Below, piece after piece: positions 30,422 to 40,100 of a stretch of 44,602 bases of DNA (positions within the stretch are counted from its first letter, which is position 1; each line of letters opens with the position of its first letter). A program made the position numbers and the translations under genes. This stretch comes from Paraburkholderia aspalathi (GTDB taxonomy: Bacteria; Pseudomonadota; Gammaproteobacteria; Burkholderiales; Burkholderiaceae). The DNA is taken from positions 1-44,602 of the forward strand of contig NZ_FPBH01000052.1 of assembly GCF_900116445.1 (NCBI RefSeq), written 5' to 3'. The notes beneath the pieces were generated by a model, which did not search any database, was not told where the DNA came from, and was given only the letters and a program-made list of their open reading frames with translations.

Positions 30422-30931
30422 TTACGTTGCTTGAGTCGAGCTGCGGGTACCGGTTCGGACGCCCTTTTTGCGCTTCTCCAACATCGTTCCCCTGCATTCG
30501 GGCGATGAACAGAAGCAACGGTATTCCTCCCGAATCTTGCGGCTGTGGCGTCCGTCGACCACCAGCGCATAGTCGAGCGTGAGTTCCTCCCCAGGCGATG
30601 TATCGCGCAGTGCGTAAATGAAGATACGGTTATCCGACAGCTCAGCCTCGCAGTTGGGCGAGCATGCGTGATTCAACCAGCGAGCGCTGTTCCCGCCTTT
30701 GCTGCCGTCAATGACGATTCCTTCCTCGATGTCGAAGAAGAACGTGTGTCCCGGCTGGGAACGGTCACTTGGTAGCTGGTCCAAGACGTCCGCCCAGCTG
30801 ACTCGAGTGCCCTTGTATTCGCAGACAAATTCGCCTGCGACAATGGTGTTGTTCGCAAAGAGGCCCCGGCCGTGCACCGGCGAGCGGTGCACCACAAATC
30901 GCGGACGTACTTTGCGGGCAGCTTGATTCAT
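30422..30931 (-). CDS. SET-domain protein methyltransferase
   Basis: SET proteins transfer methyl from SAM to lysine side chains. This 169-aa protein has the full short bacterial form: HRSPVHGRGLFANNTIVAGE (N-SET), RWLNHACSPNCEAELSDNRI (the NHxCxPN signature), YALRDTSPGEELTLDYAL (the GEELTxDY catalytic strand with tyrosine) and a post-SET cysteine cluster (YRCFCSSPECRGTML). The length is typical for Burkholderia members. The tail is basic. The start is ATG 30929-30931. It lies 206 nt downstream of the cytosine methyltransferase gene on the same strand. The substrate is unknown; a nucleoid or ribosomal protein is possible. Confidence 0.9.
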   Translation of the reverse strand: MNQAARKVRPRFVVHRSPVHGRGLFANNTIVAGEFVCEYKGTRVSWADVLDQLPSDRSQPGHTFFFDIEEGIVIDGSKGGNSARWLNHACSPNCEAELSDNRIFIYALRDTSPGEELTLDYALVVDGRHSRKIREEYRCFCSSPECRGTMLEKRKKGVRTGTRSSTQAT

Positions 30932-31137
30932 GACAGCATCGTCCTTCCGGAAGGGTGGGGAGAAGGCGCTATGCCGGTGGGGTCAACGGCACAATTTGCG
31001 GACATATCGATGTTGACTAGGCAAAATCTGGCTGTCAAACGGATCGCGAAAAAACTGACACCAAGGCGCTGTTGTCCGCTTCCGGGGGATAGAGGCGGGC
31101 GACCGGCTGCTCCTGTTGTGTCGTTCAGGTTCGGCGT

Positions 31138-32316
31138 CTATCGCAAAGCCGATGCGATCCAGCGTCCGGCGACGGTGGCTAGTTGCACCGGTACGGCATT
31201 GCCCAATTGGCGCATGGTCTGGGACCACGAACCCGGGAGTTCGAAAGTGTCCGGCAATCCTTGAAGTCGGGCAGCTTCCCTGCCTGTGAAGTGGCGACTC
31301 GTTCCATCGAGGTCCACCATCATGTTTTCGCCGCCAGGCACGCCGTGGACGCCAGCTTTGAGCGTCTTTGCCGGCTCGTCGATAAAACTGCCAGTGTGGC
31401 CTTCGTATTGCTTTCCTGCGCCACGCGGTTCATGCCCGCTCACTTTTGCTTCGAAAGAAGGAGTGCCGAGATCTAGGAACGCATCACGGCAGGTAAGCCA
31501 TGCTGTTTCTTCCGGCGGTCGGGATGGATGCACGAACTTCGAAAGTTGGGCGCGTGCAGCGCGAGGAATTGCGTCATTGTTCAGACGCGGCAGGTCGTGG
31601 CGTTTCCAGTATTCGCCTGTTATCCATTTGTCGAAGGCGAGTCGGCGTTCGCTGTGCGTCTTCGCGGGAAATGGCGGCAGGGTGCCGCAGTCAACGCGTA
31701 CCCCTGCGATCAGGACTCTTTCGCGCCTCTGTGGAGCGCCGTAGTCCGCTGCGTTGACCTTAGCCACCGTGACCTGGTACTTAGGGACATCCAGAGATTC
31801 TTCAAAACCACCTCGTTCCAGGCAGTCGAGTATGTGGCGAAGGTATTCGCTGAACGCCGGCCGTAGTAGCCCTTTCACGTTTTCGAAAAGAAACGCCCGT
31901 GGCTGCATCTCGCGCACAGCGCGTATAGCCTCCGGCCACATGTCACGCGCATCCTGTGGCCCCGCCGCCAGGCCGCCGTTGGAGAACGGTTGACAAGGTG
32001 GTCCGCCAGCAACGAGGTTGACTCCCCGATAGCTGCTCCAGTTGATGGTCCTGACGTCTGCTTCGAGGATAGCGGGGGAATTGCCACCTTGCGTCTCCGA
32101 GTAATTCGCGTGCAGAGTTGCGCACGCTGCGGCGTTGAACTCTGCCATGGCCAAGTGGCGAAAGCCGGCATTCTCCAAGCCTTTCGCCATCCCGCCGCAA
32201 CCCGCAAAGAGCTCGACGCACGTTAGCAGTCCGTCTGTACCGTCAAACGGGGGATGATTTTTAGCGCCGGCAACTGCAGGCGCGTTTCCATTGATATAGC
32301 CTTCGATGGAACGCAT
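31138..32316 (-). CDS. DNA (cytosine-5-)-methyltransferase (Dcm family)
   Basis: This 392-aa enzyme is complete. Motif I is CVELFAGCGGMAKGLENAGF; motif IV is VAGGPPCQPFSNGG with the catalytic cysteine; motif VI is FLFENVKGLL; motif VIII is YGAPQRRERVLIAG. The variable target-recognition region is about residues 230-330. Motifs IX-X are TGREAARLQGLPDTF and MRQLGNAVPVQLA. The length is typical. The start at ATG 32314-32316 follows a perfect inverted repeat by one base. No restriction gene adjoins it; the SET gene follows. It may be an orphan (regulatory or anti-restriction) methyltransferase. The recognition site cannot be read from sequence. Confidence 0.93.
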   Translation of the reverse strand: MRSIEGYINGNAPAVAGAKNHPPFDGTDGLLTCVELFAGCGGMAKGLENAGFRHLAMAEFNAAACATLHANYSETQGGNSPAILEADVRTINWSSYRGVNLVAGGPPCQPFSNGGLAAGPQDARDMWPEAIRAVREMQPRAFLFENVKGLLRPAFSEYLRHILDCLERGGFEESLDVPKYQVTVAKVNAADYGAPQRRERVLIAGVRVDCGTLPPFPAKTHSERRLAFDKWITGEYWKRHDLPRLNNDAIPRAARAQLSKFVHPSRPPEETAWLTCRDAFLDLGTPSFEAKVSGHEPRGAGKQYEGHTGSFIDEPAKTLKAGVHGVPGGENMMVDLDGTSRHFTGREAARLQGLPDTFELPGSWSQTMRQLGNAVPVQLATVAGRWIASALR

Positions 32317-32317
32317 G

Positions 32318-32343
32318 ACACGAGCTCAAGTTAAAGCTCGTGT
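32318..32343 (-). promoter_or_regulatory. Perfect inverted repeat abutting the dcm-type start codon
   Basis: ACACGAGCT (32318-32326) and AGCTCGTGT (32335-32343), 9-bp perfect arms, 8-nt spacer, one base upstream of ATG 32314-32316. The only Shine-Dalgarno-like bases (TTGAG) lie at the loop/right-arm edge of the transcript. It is comparable with 6022-6047 at the other cytosine methyltransferase, although the sequences differ. It is a likely autoregulatory operator or an RNA hairpin. Confidence 0.5.
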
Positions 32344-32839
32344 AGGCGGCGTTTTTATCTGGGTAAGTGGCCGGCTGTTGCGTTACGCAGTCCCTTCGCG
32401 AAAGGGGGCTGCTGCGCCTCGACGGTGGTTGGCCGCCGAAGGGACGATTTGGTGGGGGCGGGAACAGGCATCCACCTGGCTGCCGTTCAAGCCACAGTGG
32501 CAAACACGCTTGCTTCACACGCGGCAGGTGCGCCTTAGGGGCGAATGCTCCCGCATCGAATCGCAACAGCGACATTCAGCAAACGCAACGGCTGCCGTTG
32601 TGGCGTAACGAAGAATCAAATGCAACAGCGGTACTTACGCATAAGGTTTTAGCCGCGACTTGCGTTTCTACTCTTCAATTTGCTCGATGCCGTTGTCAAG
32701 CGCAATCTCAAGTTGATACAGCTTCGCGTATCGCTCCACGTTGCACGCGTCAGCTAGATTTAAAGAAACAACACCCGATATCAAAAATGAATATCGTCAA
32801 GTTGGAACCGATTTCGATTCAACTTTTACTGGAAAACCA
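32344..32839. other. Intergenic stretch between dcm and the OYE pseudogene
   Basis: No supported gene. The promoters of the methyltransferase (leftward) and of the OYE gene (rightward) should be here, but no strong consensus boxes stand out. Confidence 0.35.
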
Positions 32840-33894
32840 ATGGGCGTACTATTCACCCCGGCGACCTTGAAAGCTCTCACGCTATCTGATCGCATCGTTG
32901 TTTCACCCATGTGCGAATACCGTGCGGTTGACGGCAGGGCGAGTTCGTGGCACTTCGCGCATCTTGGTGGCTTGGCGCAGTCGGGCGCGGGCATGATGAT
33001 CATCGAGGCGACGGCTGTCGAGCCCGAAGGGCATATAACCCCTGGCTGCCTTGGATTGTGGGACGACGAAACCGAAGCCGCATTGAAGCCAGTCGTGCCG
33101 GCTATTCGGGCGAATTCCAGCATTGCACCTGCAATGCAAATCAGTCATGCCGGCAGGAAGGCGTCGAGCGAGGTTCCGTGGAAGGGGGGCAGCTTATCCG
33201 CGTCGAACAGGGCGGCTGGCTTGCGCATGGACCGTCGGCTTTGCCGCAAAAGGAGGGCGAGGCGCCGCCTGCGGCGCTTGATGGTGCTGGCTTAGAGCGT
33301 ATCAAACGACCGTTTTCCAATACCGCAAGGCGTGCCGCGAATCCTGGACTTGATGCGCTTGAAGTCCATGCGGCGCATGGCTATCTGCTCCACGAATTTC
33401 TCTCGCCAATTTCCAGCCAGCGAGCTGGTTCGCGATGCGTTTCCGGCGGATAAGCCGGTTGGCGTGAGGATTTCAGCAACGGATTGGGTCGAGGGTGGCT
33501 GGGACATTGAGCAAGCCGTGCTACTGGCCCATGAATTTTGGAAAGCGCGGAGCGGATTGGGTCGATGTTTCATAGGGTGGAATCTCACCGCTGCAGAAGA
33601 TTGTTGCTGGCCCGGGCTATCAGTTGCCCTTTGCGGAACGAATTAAACGAGAAACGGGAATAAACACCATTGCGGTGGGGATTATTACCGAACCGCAACA
33701 AGCTGAAGAAATCCTCGTCAGCGTCAGGGTGGACTTTGTTGCTGTTGCTTGGGGGTATGCTCTACGACCCGCGATCGGGGTGGCACGCGGCTGCCGCGCT
33801 TGGAGGCACTCTCGAGGCAGCTCCGCAGTACTGGAGAGCTTTTCCGCATCGCTATCCGGATCTGTTTAAGAATGTCCTCTATAGGGCGCGCTAA
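32840..33894 (+). pseudogene. Old Yellow Enzyme (NADH:flavin oxidoreductase, YqjM/XenA type), multiply frameshifted
   Basis: An intact gene would encode an FMN enzyme of about 360 aa reducing activated alkenes. Frame one: MGVLFTPATLKALTLSDRIV, VSPMCEYRAVDGRASSWHFA, then QISHAGRKASSEVPWKGG. Frame two: WLAHGPSALPQKEGEAPPAA and GLDALEVHAAHGYLLHEFLS. A deletion removes the YGGS/NRxRF part. Frame three: FPADKPVGVRISATDWVEGG. Further shifts give LPFAERIKRETGINTIAVGI and finally YWRAFPHRYPDLFKNVLYRA to the stop at 33894. There are at least four frame changes plus the deletion, so it is a long-dead gene. It adjoins a TetR regulator, the usual partner of such reductases. Confidence 0.85.
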
Positions 33895-34316
33895 TCGCAA
33901 AACGATGGCCGGCGCGCCACTGTATCGACTCAAGACGAGCACGTACTCGTGGCTGTCTGCGGTTTTCCAGCTGGCAAACGATGGGCCAAACTAGTCGCTC
34001 TTCTTCAATATCAAACTACGGGGTCGACGCAGCGAGAGATCCGATTCACTTCGTCACAACGGCGCGCGCCATGCTGCCCGAATATGCTGATGTTCGATCG
34101 CATCATTAGCGGCGCCGCCAATCGTCGTGCCAGCGAGCGTGGTTGGGAACGAGAATTTGAAGCAGAAACGGCTCCGGCCGGATGGCGCCACAGCCCACGC
34201 GCCCGCAGCGGCGGCCGGAGGGAGCGTAGTCCACGCCGAGCAGCCATGTTTGAATGCGAAGCAGCGGCCAAAATAGGAACATTGATGAATCTGTTAATAG
34301 CCGCGTGTTTCGAATG
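33895..34316. other. Unassigned stretch
   Basis: I see no supported gene; open frames are arginine-rich shadows. It may contain further decay products of the OYE locus. Confidence 0.35.
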
Positions 34317-34898
34317 TCAGCGCAGAATCGTCAAGAACAGAGTCTCTTTGAAGTTGACCACTGGCGTAGGATCGCGATGCAGTTTTGCCATCAAATACGC
34401 GCCCTGCAGAGAAGACACAATGAATGCCGCGAGCTCCTGGCAGTTGGTGTCCGCACGTAGTTCCCGGACATCAACTGCCGCCGCTAGACAGTAAGCTACG
34501 CATTTTTCGATTTCGGCAAAGATCTGGACTATGCGGAGCCGAATGGCTTCGCCGCTGTCACCGGCCTCTGCGGCGAAATTTCCGAACAGGCAGCCATTGC
34601 GGGAATCGTTACGACTGATGTGTCGGATGCTCGTGTCAATATATTTGCGCAGTCGGAACATCGGGGCAAGTTCATCATTGCATAGTGTTTCGCGAAGATC
34701 GCGGCACGCGTCCGCAAAATACAGGTCGATCACTTCTAGACCGAATGCTTCCTTGGACGCGAAATGATTTGTGAAGGAGCCGTGTGGAACTTCCGCCGCT
34801 TGGACGATATCGCGCACGCTCGCGCCGTTGAAGCCATGCTCGTGGACAACACGCATTCCTTTGGAGAGGAGGGTTTCTCTGTGCGAGGGTCTAGACAT
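34317..34898 (-). CDS. TetR/AcrR-family regulator
   Basis: A 193-aa protein with N-terminal HTH: RETLLSKGMRVVHEHGFNGA, SVRDIVQAAEVPHGSFTNHF, ASKEAFGLEVIDLYF. A helical ligand domain containing GCLFGNFAAEAGD and a C terminus of the NemR/AcuR-like type follow. The start is ATG 34898. A perfect palindrome (TGTACG-GA-CGTACA) lies 15 nt upstream, so autorepression is likely. Its former target was probably the adjacent Old Yellow Enzyme gene, now dead, as TetR-OYE pairs sense electrophiles. About one third of residues appear shared with the second TetR at 35523-36164. Confidence 0.88.
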   Translation of the reverse strand: MSRPSHRETLLSKGMRVVHEHGFNGASVRDIVQAAEVPHGSFTNHFASKEAFGLEVIDLYFADACRDLRETLCNDELAPMFRLRKYIDTSIRHISRNDSRNGCLFGNFAAEAGDSGEAIRLRIVQIFAEIEKCVAYCLAAAVDVRELRADTNCQELAAFIVSSLQGAYLMAKLHRDPTPVVNFKETLFLTILR

Positions 34899-34912
34899 AG
34901 CAAGTGCAGAAT

Positions 34913-34926
34913 TGTACGGACGTACA
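34913..34926 (-). promoter_or_regulatory. Probable TetR operator
   Basis: TGTACG-GA-CGTACA, perfect 6-bp arms, 15 nt upstream of the regulator's ATG, where a repressor would cover its own promoter. The half-site CGTACA recurs in the inverted repeat at 35089-35116. Confidence 0.55.
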
Positions 34927-35522
34927 TATCATAACACGCCAGATTGATGTCCTTGTTTGCTGGTTTTTCCGCGCGTCGCCTCAGAGTTACGGGCTAGCGA
35001 GGAGGACTTCGAATGAGACGAGGTATTGAAAAACCGAATTGCCGCCGCAGGGGCAGCTAGACTATGACTCGTCAAGCCCAAATCTTAACGTACACGTTGA
35101 TTCGGCAGCGTGTACGCAAACACCGTACCTAGCTTCTCGCGATCACGCGACGGCAGTCAGCATGTACCATATTTCCCGGAACTCAGTGTCAATTCTGGGC
35201 AATCGATGGCCCGATTTCTGTGTTTTGTCCCAGTTTGAAATTGGTCTGCGGTGCGTACTACGCCAAACTGTGCATTGCGCCAGCGTGCGTAGCCCTCAGG
35301 GCGGGCGCCAATGCGATGACATACACTCGACTAACCCAAAACTACAGGCGACGTGATCCGCATTGTTTGACTCGTCTAAACTACCTAGGCGAAAAAACGT
35401 GCTTTGTTTTGTAGCATTGACGACTGAACCAGGTATCCGCCCTCTCTATGTCAGTTAGATGTGGCCAGGTTCAAAACTCAACGTTACCGCGCCGAGCAGC
35501 CGGGTATATTGACAGGGCAAAT
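34927..35522. other. Intergenic stretch between the divergent TetR genes
   Basis: Nearly 600 nt without a gene I can support. It contains the inverted repeat CGTACACG-12 nt-CGTGTACG (35089-35116), which shares the half-site CGTACA with the palindrome at 34913-34926. Confidence 0.4.
35089..35116. promoter_or_regulatory. Inverted repeat, possible second TetR site
   Basis: CGTACACG (35089-35096) and CGTGTACG (35109-35116), perfect 8-bp arms with a 12-nt spacer, in the intergenic region between two divergent TetR genes. No gene start is near, so it could be a distal operator or a relic of a lost gene. Confidence 0.35.
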
Positions 35523-36164
35523 ATGGACGAGCATATTGAAAGAATGGCCAAGAGATCGAATCGAGAAAAACTGTTGACGGAAGGCTTTCGTGTGCTGCAG
35601 GAGCGCGGGTGCGCAGGCGCGGGCGTTCGAGACATTATTAGCGCCGCGGGGGTATCGCGGGGGTCATTCACATATCACTTCGGGTCGAAAGAAGATTTTT
35701 TCCTGGAAGTGCTTGAGATATACGTTGCTAGGCTTCGGCGGACGGCGGAGGAGACCCTACTCAATGGCGAGTTGTCGCCGTTATCGCGACTCGGAGCCTA
35801 CTTAGAAGCTCGTGTAGATTGCGTGGGTGGGTTCGGTGTACAGAAGGGGTGCATGCTTAGCAATTTTAGTGTCGAGGTGAGCGGTCGCAGTGAGAACATC
35901 AGGCGCCGACTCCTTGAAGTCTTCGATGAACTGCAGTCTTACGTTGCCGGGTGTCTCCGCGACGCCGTTACGGCGGGAGACTTGCCCGAGAACTCGGCAT
36001 GTGACGAACTCGCGGTGATGATTGTGGACCTAATGCAAGGTGCGATGTTGCGCAATCGGATTCATCGCGATAGTGCTCATCTGCAGTATGTGAAGACATC
36101 GCTCATGCGAGCTGTTGTTGGTCGTTTCGAGCGGCAGGTGAGCGTAGCCCAGTGGCCAACTTGA
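35523..36164 (+). CDS. TetR/AcrR-family regulator
   Basis: A 213-aa protein from ATG 35523 (MDEHIERMAKRSNREKLLTE); ATG 35544 (MAKRSN) is the likely minimal start and ATG 35448 gives an unconvincing leader. The HTH is FRVLQERGCAGAGVRDIISA and AGVSRGSFTYHFGSKEDFFL. The ligand domain has KGCMLSNFSVEVSGRS and a helix-rich C terminus (DELAVMIVDLMQGAMLRNRI). It belongs to the same sub-branch as the regulator at 34317-34898, on the opposite strand. No target gene is next to it, so it may be a local duplicate whose target was lost. Confidence 0.87.
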   Translation: MDEHIERMAKRSNREKLLTEGFRVLQERGCAGAGVRDIISAAGVSRGSFTYHFGSKEDFFLEVLEIYVARLRRTAEETLLNGELSPLSRLGAYLEARVDCVGGFGVQKGCMLSNFSVEVSGRSENIRRRLLEVFDELQSYVAGCLRDAVTAGDLPENSACDELAVMIVDLMQGAMLRNRIHRDSAHLQYVKTSLMRAVVGRFERQVSVAQWPT

Positions 36165-36435
36165 CGCGAGTCTCGCGATGTTCCTCTGGTTGCTTCGATG
36201 GAGCGTCGATCTCTGCTGCACGCTGGGTTTCCCCGTGGTAAGTCTCTCTATGTGAGCCGTGTAGTGTTCGGTGTTGCCGTCGATTCTCACGACGATTGAG
36301 AATTCGATTTATGGAAGATTGCAAGCGCGTGGGAGATCTAGATGATCTGGTCTTACCCACGATTCACCGAGGCACTTCAGTCGTTGGACGGAGCGCGAAG
36401 TCGGCAACGAAGAAAATCGGCCAAAGGAGCGACCG
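36165..36435. other. Intergenic stretch
   Basis: I see no gene or clear signal here. Confidence 0.3.
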
Positions 36436-36870
36436 ATGCAACAGGAAGTGCATGACGCAGAAGAGATTGAAGCCTTGTGTTTTCGACTTTTCGACGGTTG
36501 GTGCGAACGACGCAGCGTCATCCCGCTCGCATATCTTATGCATGCGTGGCCCATCACGACGTCTGACGGTTTTTCAAATAGGCGGATTCAAACCACCTTA
36601 CGAGAGCTTCAAAAATCTCATCCGGATTCGCTTACACCCGCAGACCATCTGGATATCAAGCGCGTGCTGACGGTCGAACAGCGCTGGACGAGCGGAAATC
36701 CCGACGGCTGTCAGCCAGGCAACCGAGATCTAACGAGGGGGCTTGTTCTTCTCAGTCAATCGACTCAGTCGATTAAAAATCCGGCGACAGAGTCAACGTG
36801 TCACTGCGCGGAATCGACTGAATCAAACGAGGCGTACACCTTGAATCCGTCTTGTGCAGAAGCCCAATGA
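36436..36870 (+). CDS. Conserved hypothetical protein of Burkholderia type
   Basis: A 144-aa protein starting MQQEVHDAEEIEALCFRLFD, with GWCERRSVIPLAYLMHAWPI and NRRIQTTLRELQKSHPDSLT. The pattern (EEIEALCxRLFxxWC...PLAYLMxxWP...LRELxxxHP) is one I remember from unnamed Burkholderiales proteins. The C-terminal third (SQSTQSIKNPATESTCHCAE) is low-complexity and unconserved. An AGGAGCGACCG stretch precedes the ATG at 36436. It has no membrane or metal motifs. Function unknown. Confidence 0.7.
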   Translation: MQQEVHDAEEIEALCFRLFDGWCERRSVIPLAYLMHAWPITTSDGFSNRRIQTTLRELQKSHPDSLTPADHLDIKRVLTVEQRWTSGNPDGCQPGNRDLTRGLVLLSQSTQSIKNPATESTCHCAESTESNEAYTLNPSCAEAQ

Positions 36871-37163
36871 GTTCAAAAACTATTGTGCGGAGCGACCTGT
36901 TGGTAATTTTGTTTTTTTGATAGGAGAGTTGTTCGTTAGGTATGGGAGCAACATCAAAGATGCCGGGCGTTAAGTCGTACTATTTGCTCTCGCAGTGTTT
37001 CGCATAGCGGGCGGCTTGCGAACATTGATTGTCGACTGCCTGGATGCATGGGGATAAAGGCAGATGGGATAAGACTGTCAATCCCTTAATTCTCGATCGC
37101 AAGTCTCAAGGGTGCAAAAAAAGGCAGGCGGCATCGGATCAATGACGCACTCTCAATTTTTGT
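36871..37163. other. Leader region of the GGDEF-EAL gene
   Basis: No gene. It presumably carries the promoter of the following large gene; no confident boxes identified. Confidence 0.3.
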
Positions 37164-40100
37164 GTGGGGACGAACAATGATAAAGCAGTCGCGAGAACTT
37201 TTCAAAATGAAACGATACGGAAGATGGCTAAAGGTCGGACAATTGTTTGCGAGTGGATCGTTTGCATGTTTGCCGCCGAATTTTCCGGACCGTTACGCAT
37301 GACGGCTCGCTCACCGTATGGCTATCACGGTAGGCATTCAGTCGATGGCATAAATGCGGCCGATACGCACGTATCGAGCTCACTATTCGAGGAGATTGCG
37401 AGGACCGCCGCGCTCATTTGTCAGGTGCCAATCGCTGCAATTACGTTTTCGGACCCAAATTTGCGATGGCTGTATTCAGAAATCCAGATATCCCATGCGG
37501 ACTGGATGGCTGCCGAAGCAGTGTTCCTCCCTTGCTCCCCGATCGAAGATCGTGGCAAAGCAGTGGCCGACACGATTGAAGATCCCCGCTGTTCCCAAAA
37601 ACCATTCGCGCTTGATGGTATTGACATCCGTTTTTATGCGAACGTCCCCATTCGTCTCGTGATCGAGGACCGCTGTGTTGGAATTCTTTCGGTGGCGGCC
37701 TGCGAGCCTCGTCAGTTATCCGATGTCCAGAGACTCGCCTTGGACAGTTTGGCTCGGCTTGCCCTCAGTTCTCTATTGAATTCGTCTTCTCTCGCGAGCG
37801 CTTGGATTGAAGGTGAGGCAGATTCGAATCGGAACTCTGATCTGAATTTTGTCTTACTTGCCGACTGTCGCGGAAGAATTGATTGCGCTAATCCAGCATC
37901 TGCTCGCTATCTGGAGAGCATCTCGTTGGGTCTGGCCGACATCAACCTGCGCGATCTCGTTGACCCGGAATATTGGACGTCGGTCGATTCGGCTCTTAGC
38001 GGGGCGATTGAGCGGCGACTAAGTTCACCTTTCATCGTACGCGTGGCAGGACATGAAAATACTGATCGATGGATGCGGTGGATTTACCAATCGGTCGCGG
38101 ATCTTCAAGGTCGGACTGTGGCGATTTATGCCGTCGGACATGACATCAGTGAATTTAGGCAAGCGGAGCTTGCATTAGCAAAGAGCGAGCGACAACGCAG
38201 GCAACTGTTCGAGCGCACGCCGGCGCTGCTTCATTCGATGGATGCACAAGGTAACGTCCTCAGCGTTAGCGATTTGTGGCTTTCTACGCTCGGGTATAGC
38301 CGCGATGAAGTACTGGATCGATCTTGGTCCGACTTCTTGACGCCAGCGTCACGTGAGTATGTCCGCTCTGTCGTGCTGCCTGAATTTTTTCGTATCGGCC
38401 ATTGTCGCGGCGTGAAGTGCGCGATGACGCGAAAGGACGGCAGGGCAGTTGATGTCCAATTGGCCGGCGTCGTGCTGGATCGGCGCGACGACGGGACACC
38501 ATTGCGGTCCATGATCGTGGTTGAAAATATTACAGATCACAGGAAAATTGAAGCCATTTTATGTGAGAACGAGCGTCGATCCCGCGCGCTGGTCGAAAAT
38601 CTTCAAGTAGGATTCGCGATGCTGGAGACTATAAGCGACGATGCCTCGAAGATAGTCGACTTTCGGTTCGTTGCGGCAAATGCGGCAATAAGCAAGACGA
38701 GCAACTTTACGCCAAATCTCCTAATCGGCAAGACGGTCTCTGAGGTAGTGGGTAGATCCGGTAAGCCCGGATGGGACTGGCTCGGCACGTTCACGTCGGT
38801 CGTGAGTACCGGAAATCCGATCGCGCTGCAGGAAGTACCGACGTCGTCGGGTGGCTGGGTTGACATGGTCGCGTATTGCCCGGGTCCCGGTCAATGTGCT
38901 GTCCTGCTTCTGGACATGACCGAACGAAAGCAAATGCAGTCTTCCCTTGCGGAACAGCATAAGTTGCTGAGAGTGACGCTACATTCAATTGCCGACGGTG
39001 TGGTTACTACTGATCAGGAAGGTTGCATCACATATCTTAATCCAGCTGCAGAACGGCTAACGGGCTGGTCGATCGAAAATACGCATGGGTTACGGTTGAA
39101 AGATGTATTCGATGCGCGTAGCGAACGGTCTGGGAAACAGGAACTGGATCCAGTCAGCAAATGTCTCGCCGAGAACCGCGTGGTGAATAGCGCAGACAGC
39201 ATCGTTCTAATATCACGGGTTGGTAGAGAGCACGTCTTAAATACTTCTGCTGCCCCGATCGTGAACGCAGAGGGACAAGTCCTTGGGGCGGTGTTGGTGT
39301 TCCACGATGTTACCGAGCAACGTCGGCTCGCGAAGGAAATGAGTTACCGTGCCACACACGACGCTCTGACCGGGCTATTGAATCGCGCGGAATTCGAAAC
39401 GCGACTTGAGCGCATGCTCACTGATGCGCATGAGACAGGTAGCGAGCACGCGATGCTGTATATCGACTTGGACCAATTCAAAGTCGTGAACGACGCGTTC
39501 GGTCATATCGTCGGTGACCAAATGCTCCAGCAGGTGACGGAACAATTGGCGCAATGTATCCGAACGAACGACACACTCGCCCGGCTAGGAGGCGATGAAT
39601 TCGGTGTCATCCTGGAGCAGTGTGATATGGAGTGGGCGAATCGGATCGCCACCCGAATCTGCGAACATCTTGACGAATTCCGGTTTACTTTTAGTCAACG
39701 ACGCTTTCATATTGGTGCAAGCATCGGTCTTGTTCCGATTGATAATCGATGGCCAACCGTTGCGAGTTTGCTTCAGGCCGCAGATAGTGCATGTTACGCC
39801 GCCAAAGATGCCGGGCGCAATCGCGTGCATTCATGGGTGGACGCGGATGAGGTAGTGTCGGCGCGACACGGCGAACTGCTATGGATCACTCGCTTGGAGC
39901 AGGCGCTCGACGAGGATCGATTCGAGCTGTATGCCCAACTCATCGAACCTCTCGATTCGGAGGACAGCGGCGTTCGCTGCGAACTGCTGTTACGTCTACG
40001 TGAACCTGATGGAAATCTGATATTGCCTGGAGTCTTCCTCCTGCCGGCTGAGCGCTTCCAGATGGCATCGCGCATTGATCGTTGGGTAGTCAAGCGAGTG

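Noticed and set aside
32947..33453. A separate 168-aa gene within the OYE region
   Set aside because: Its second half is the middle of Old Yellow Enzyme in a shifted frame, so it is part of the pseudogene.
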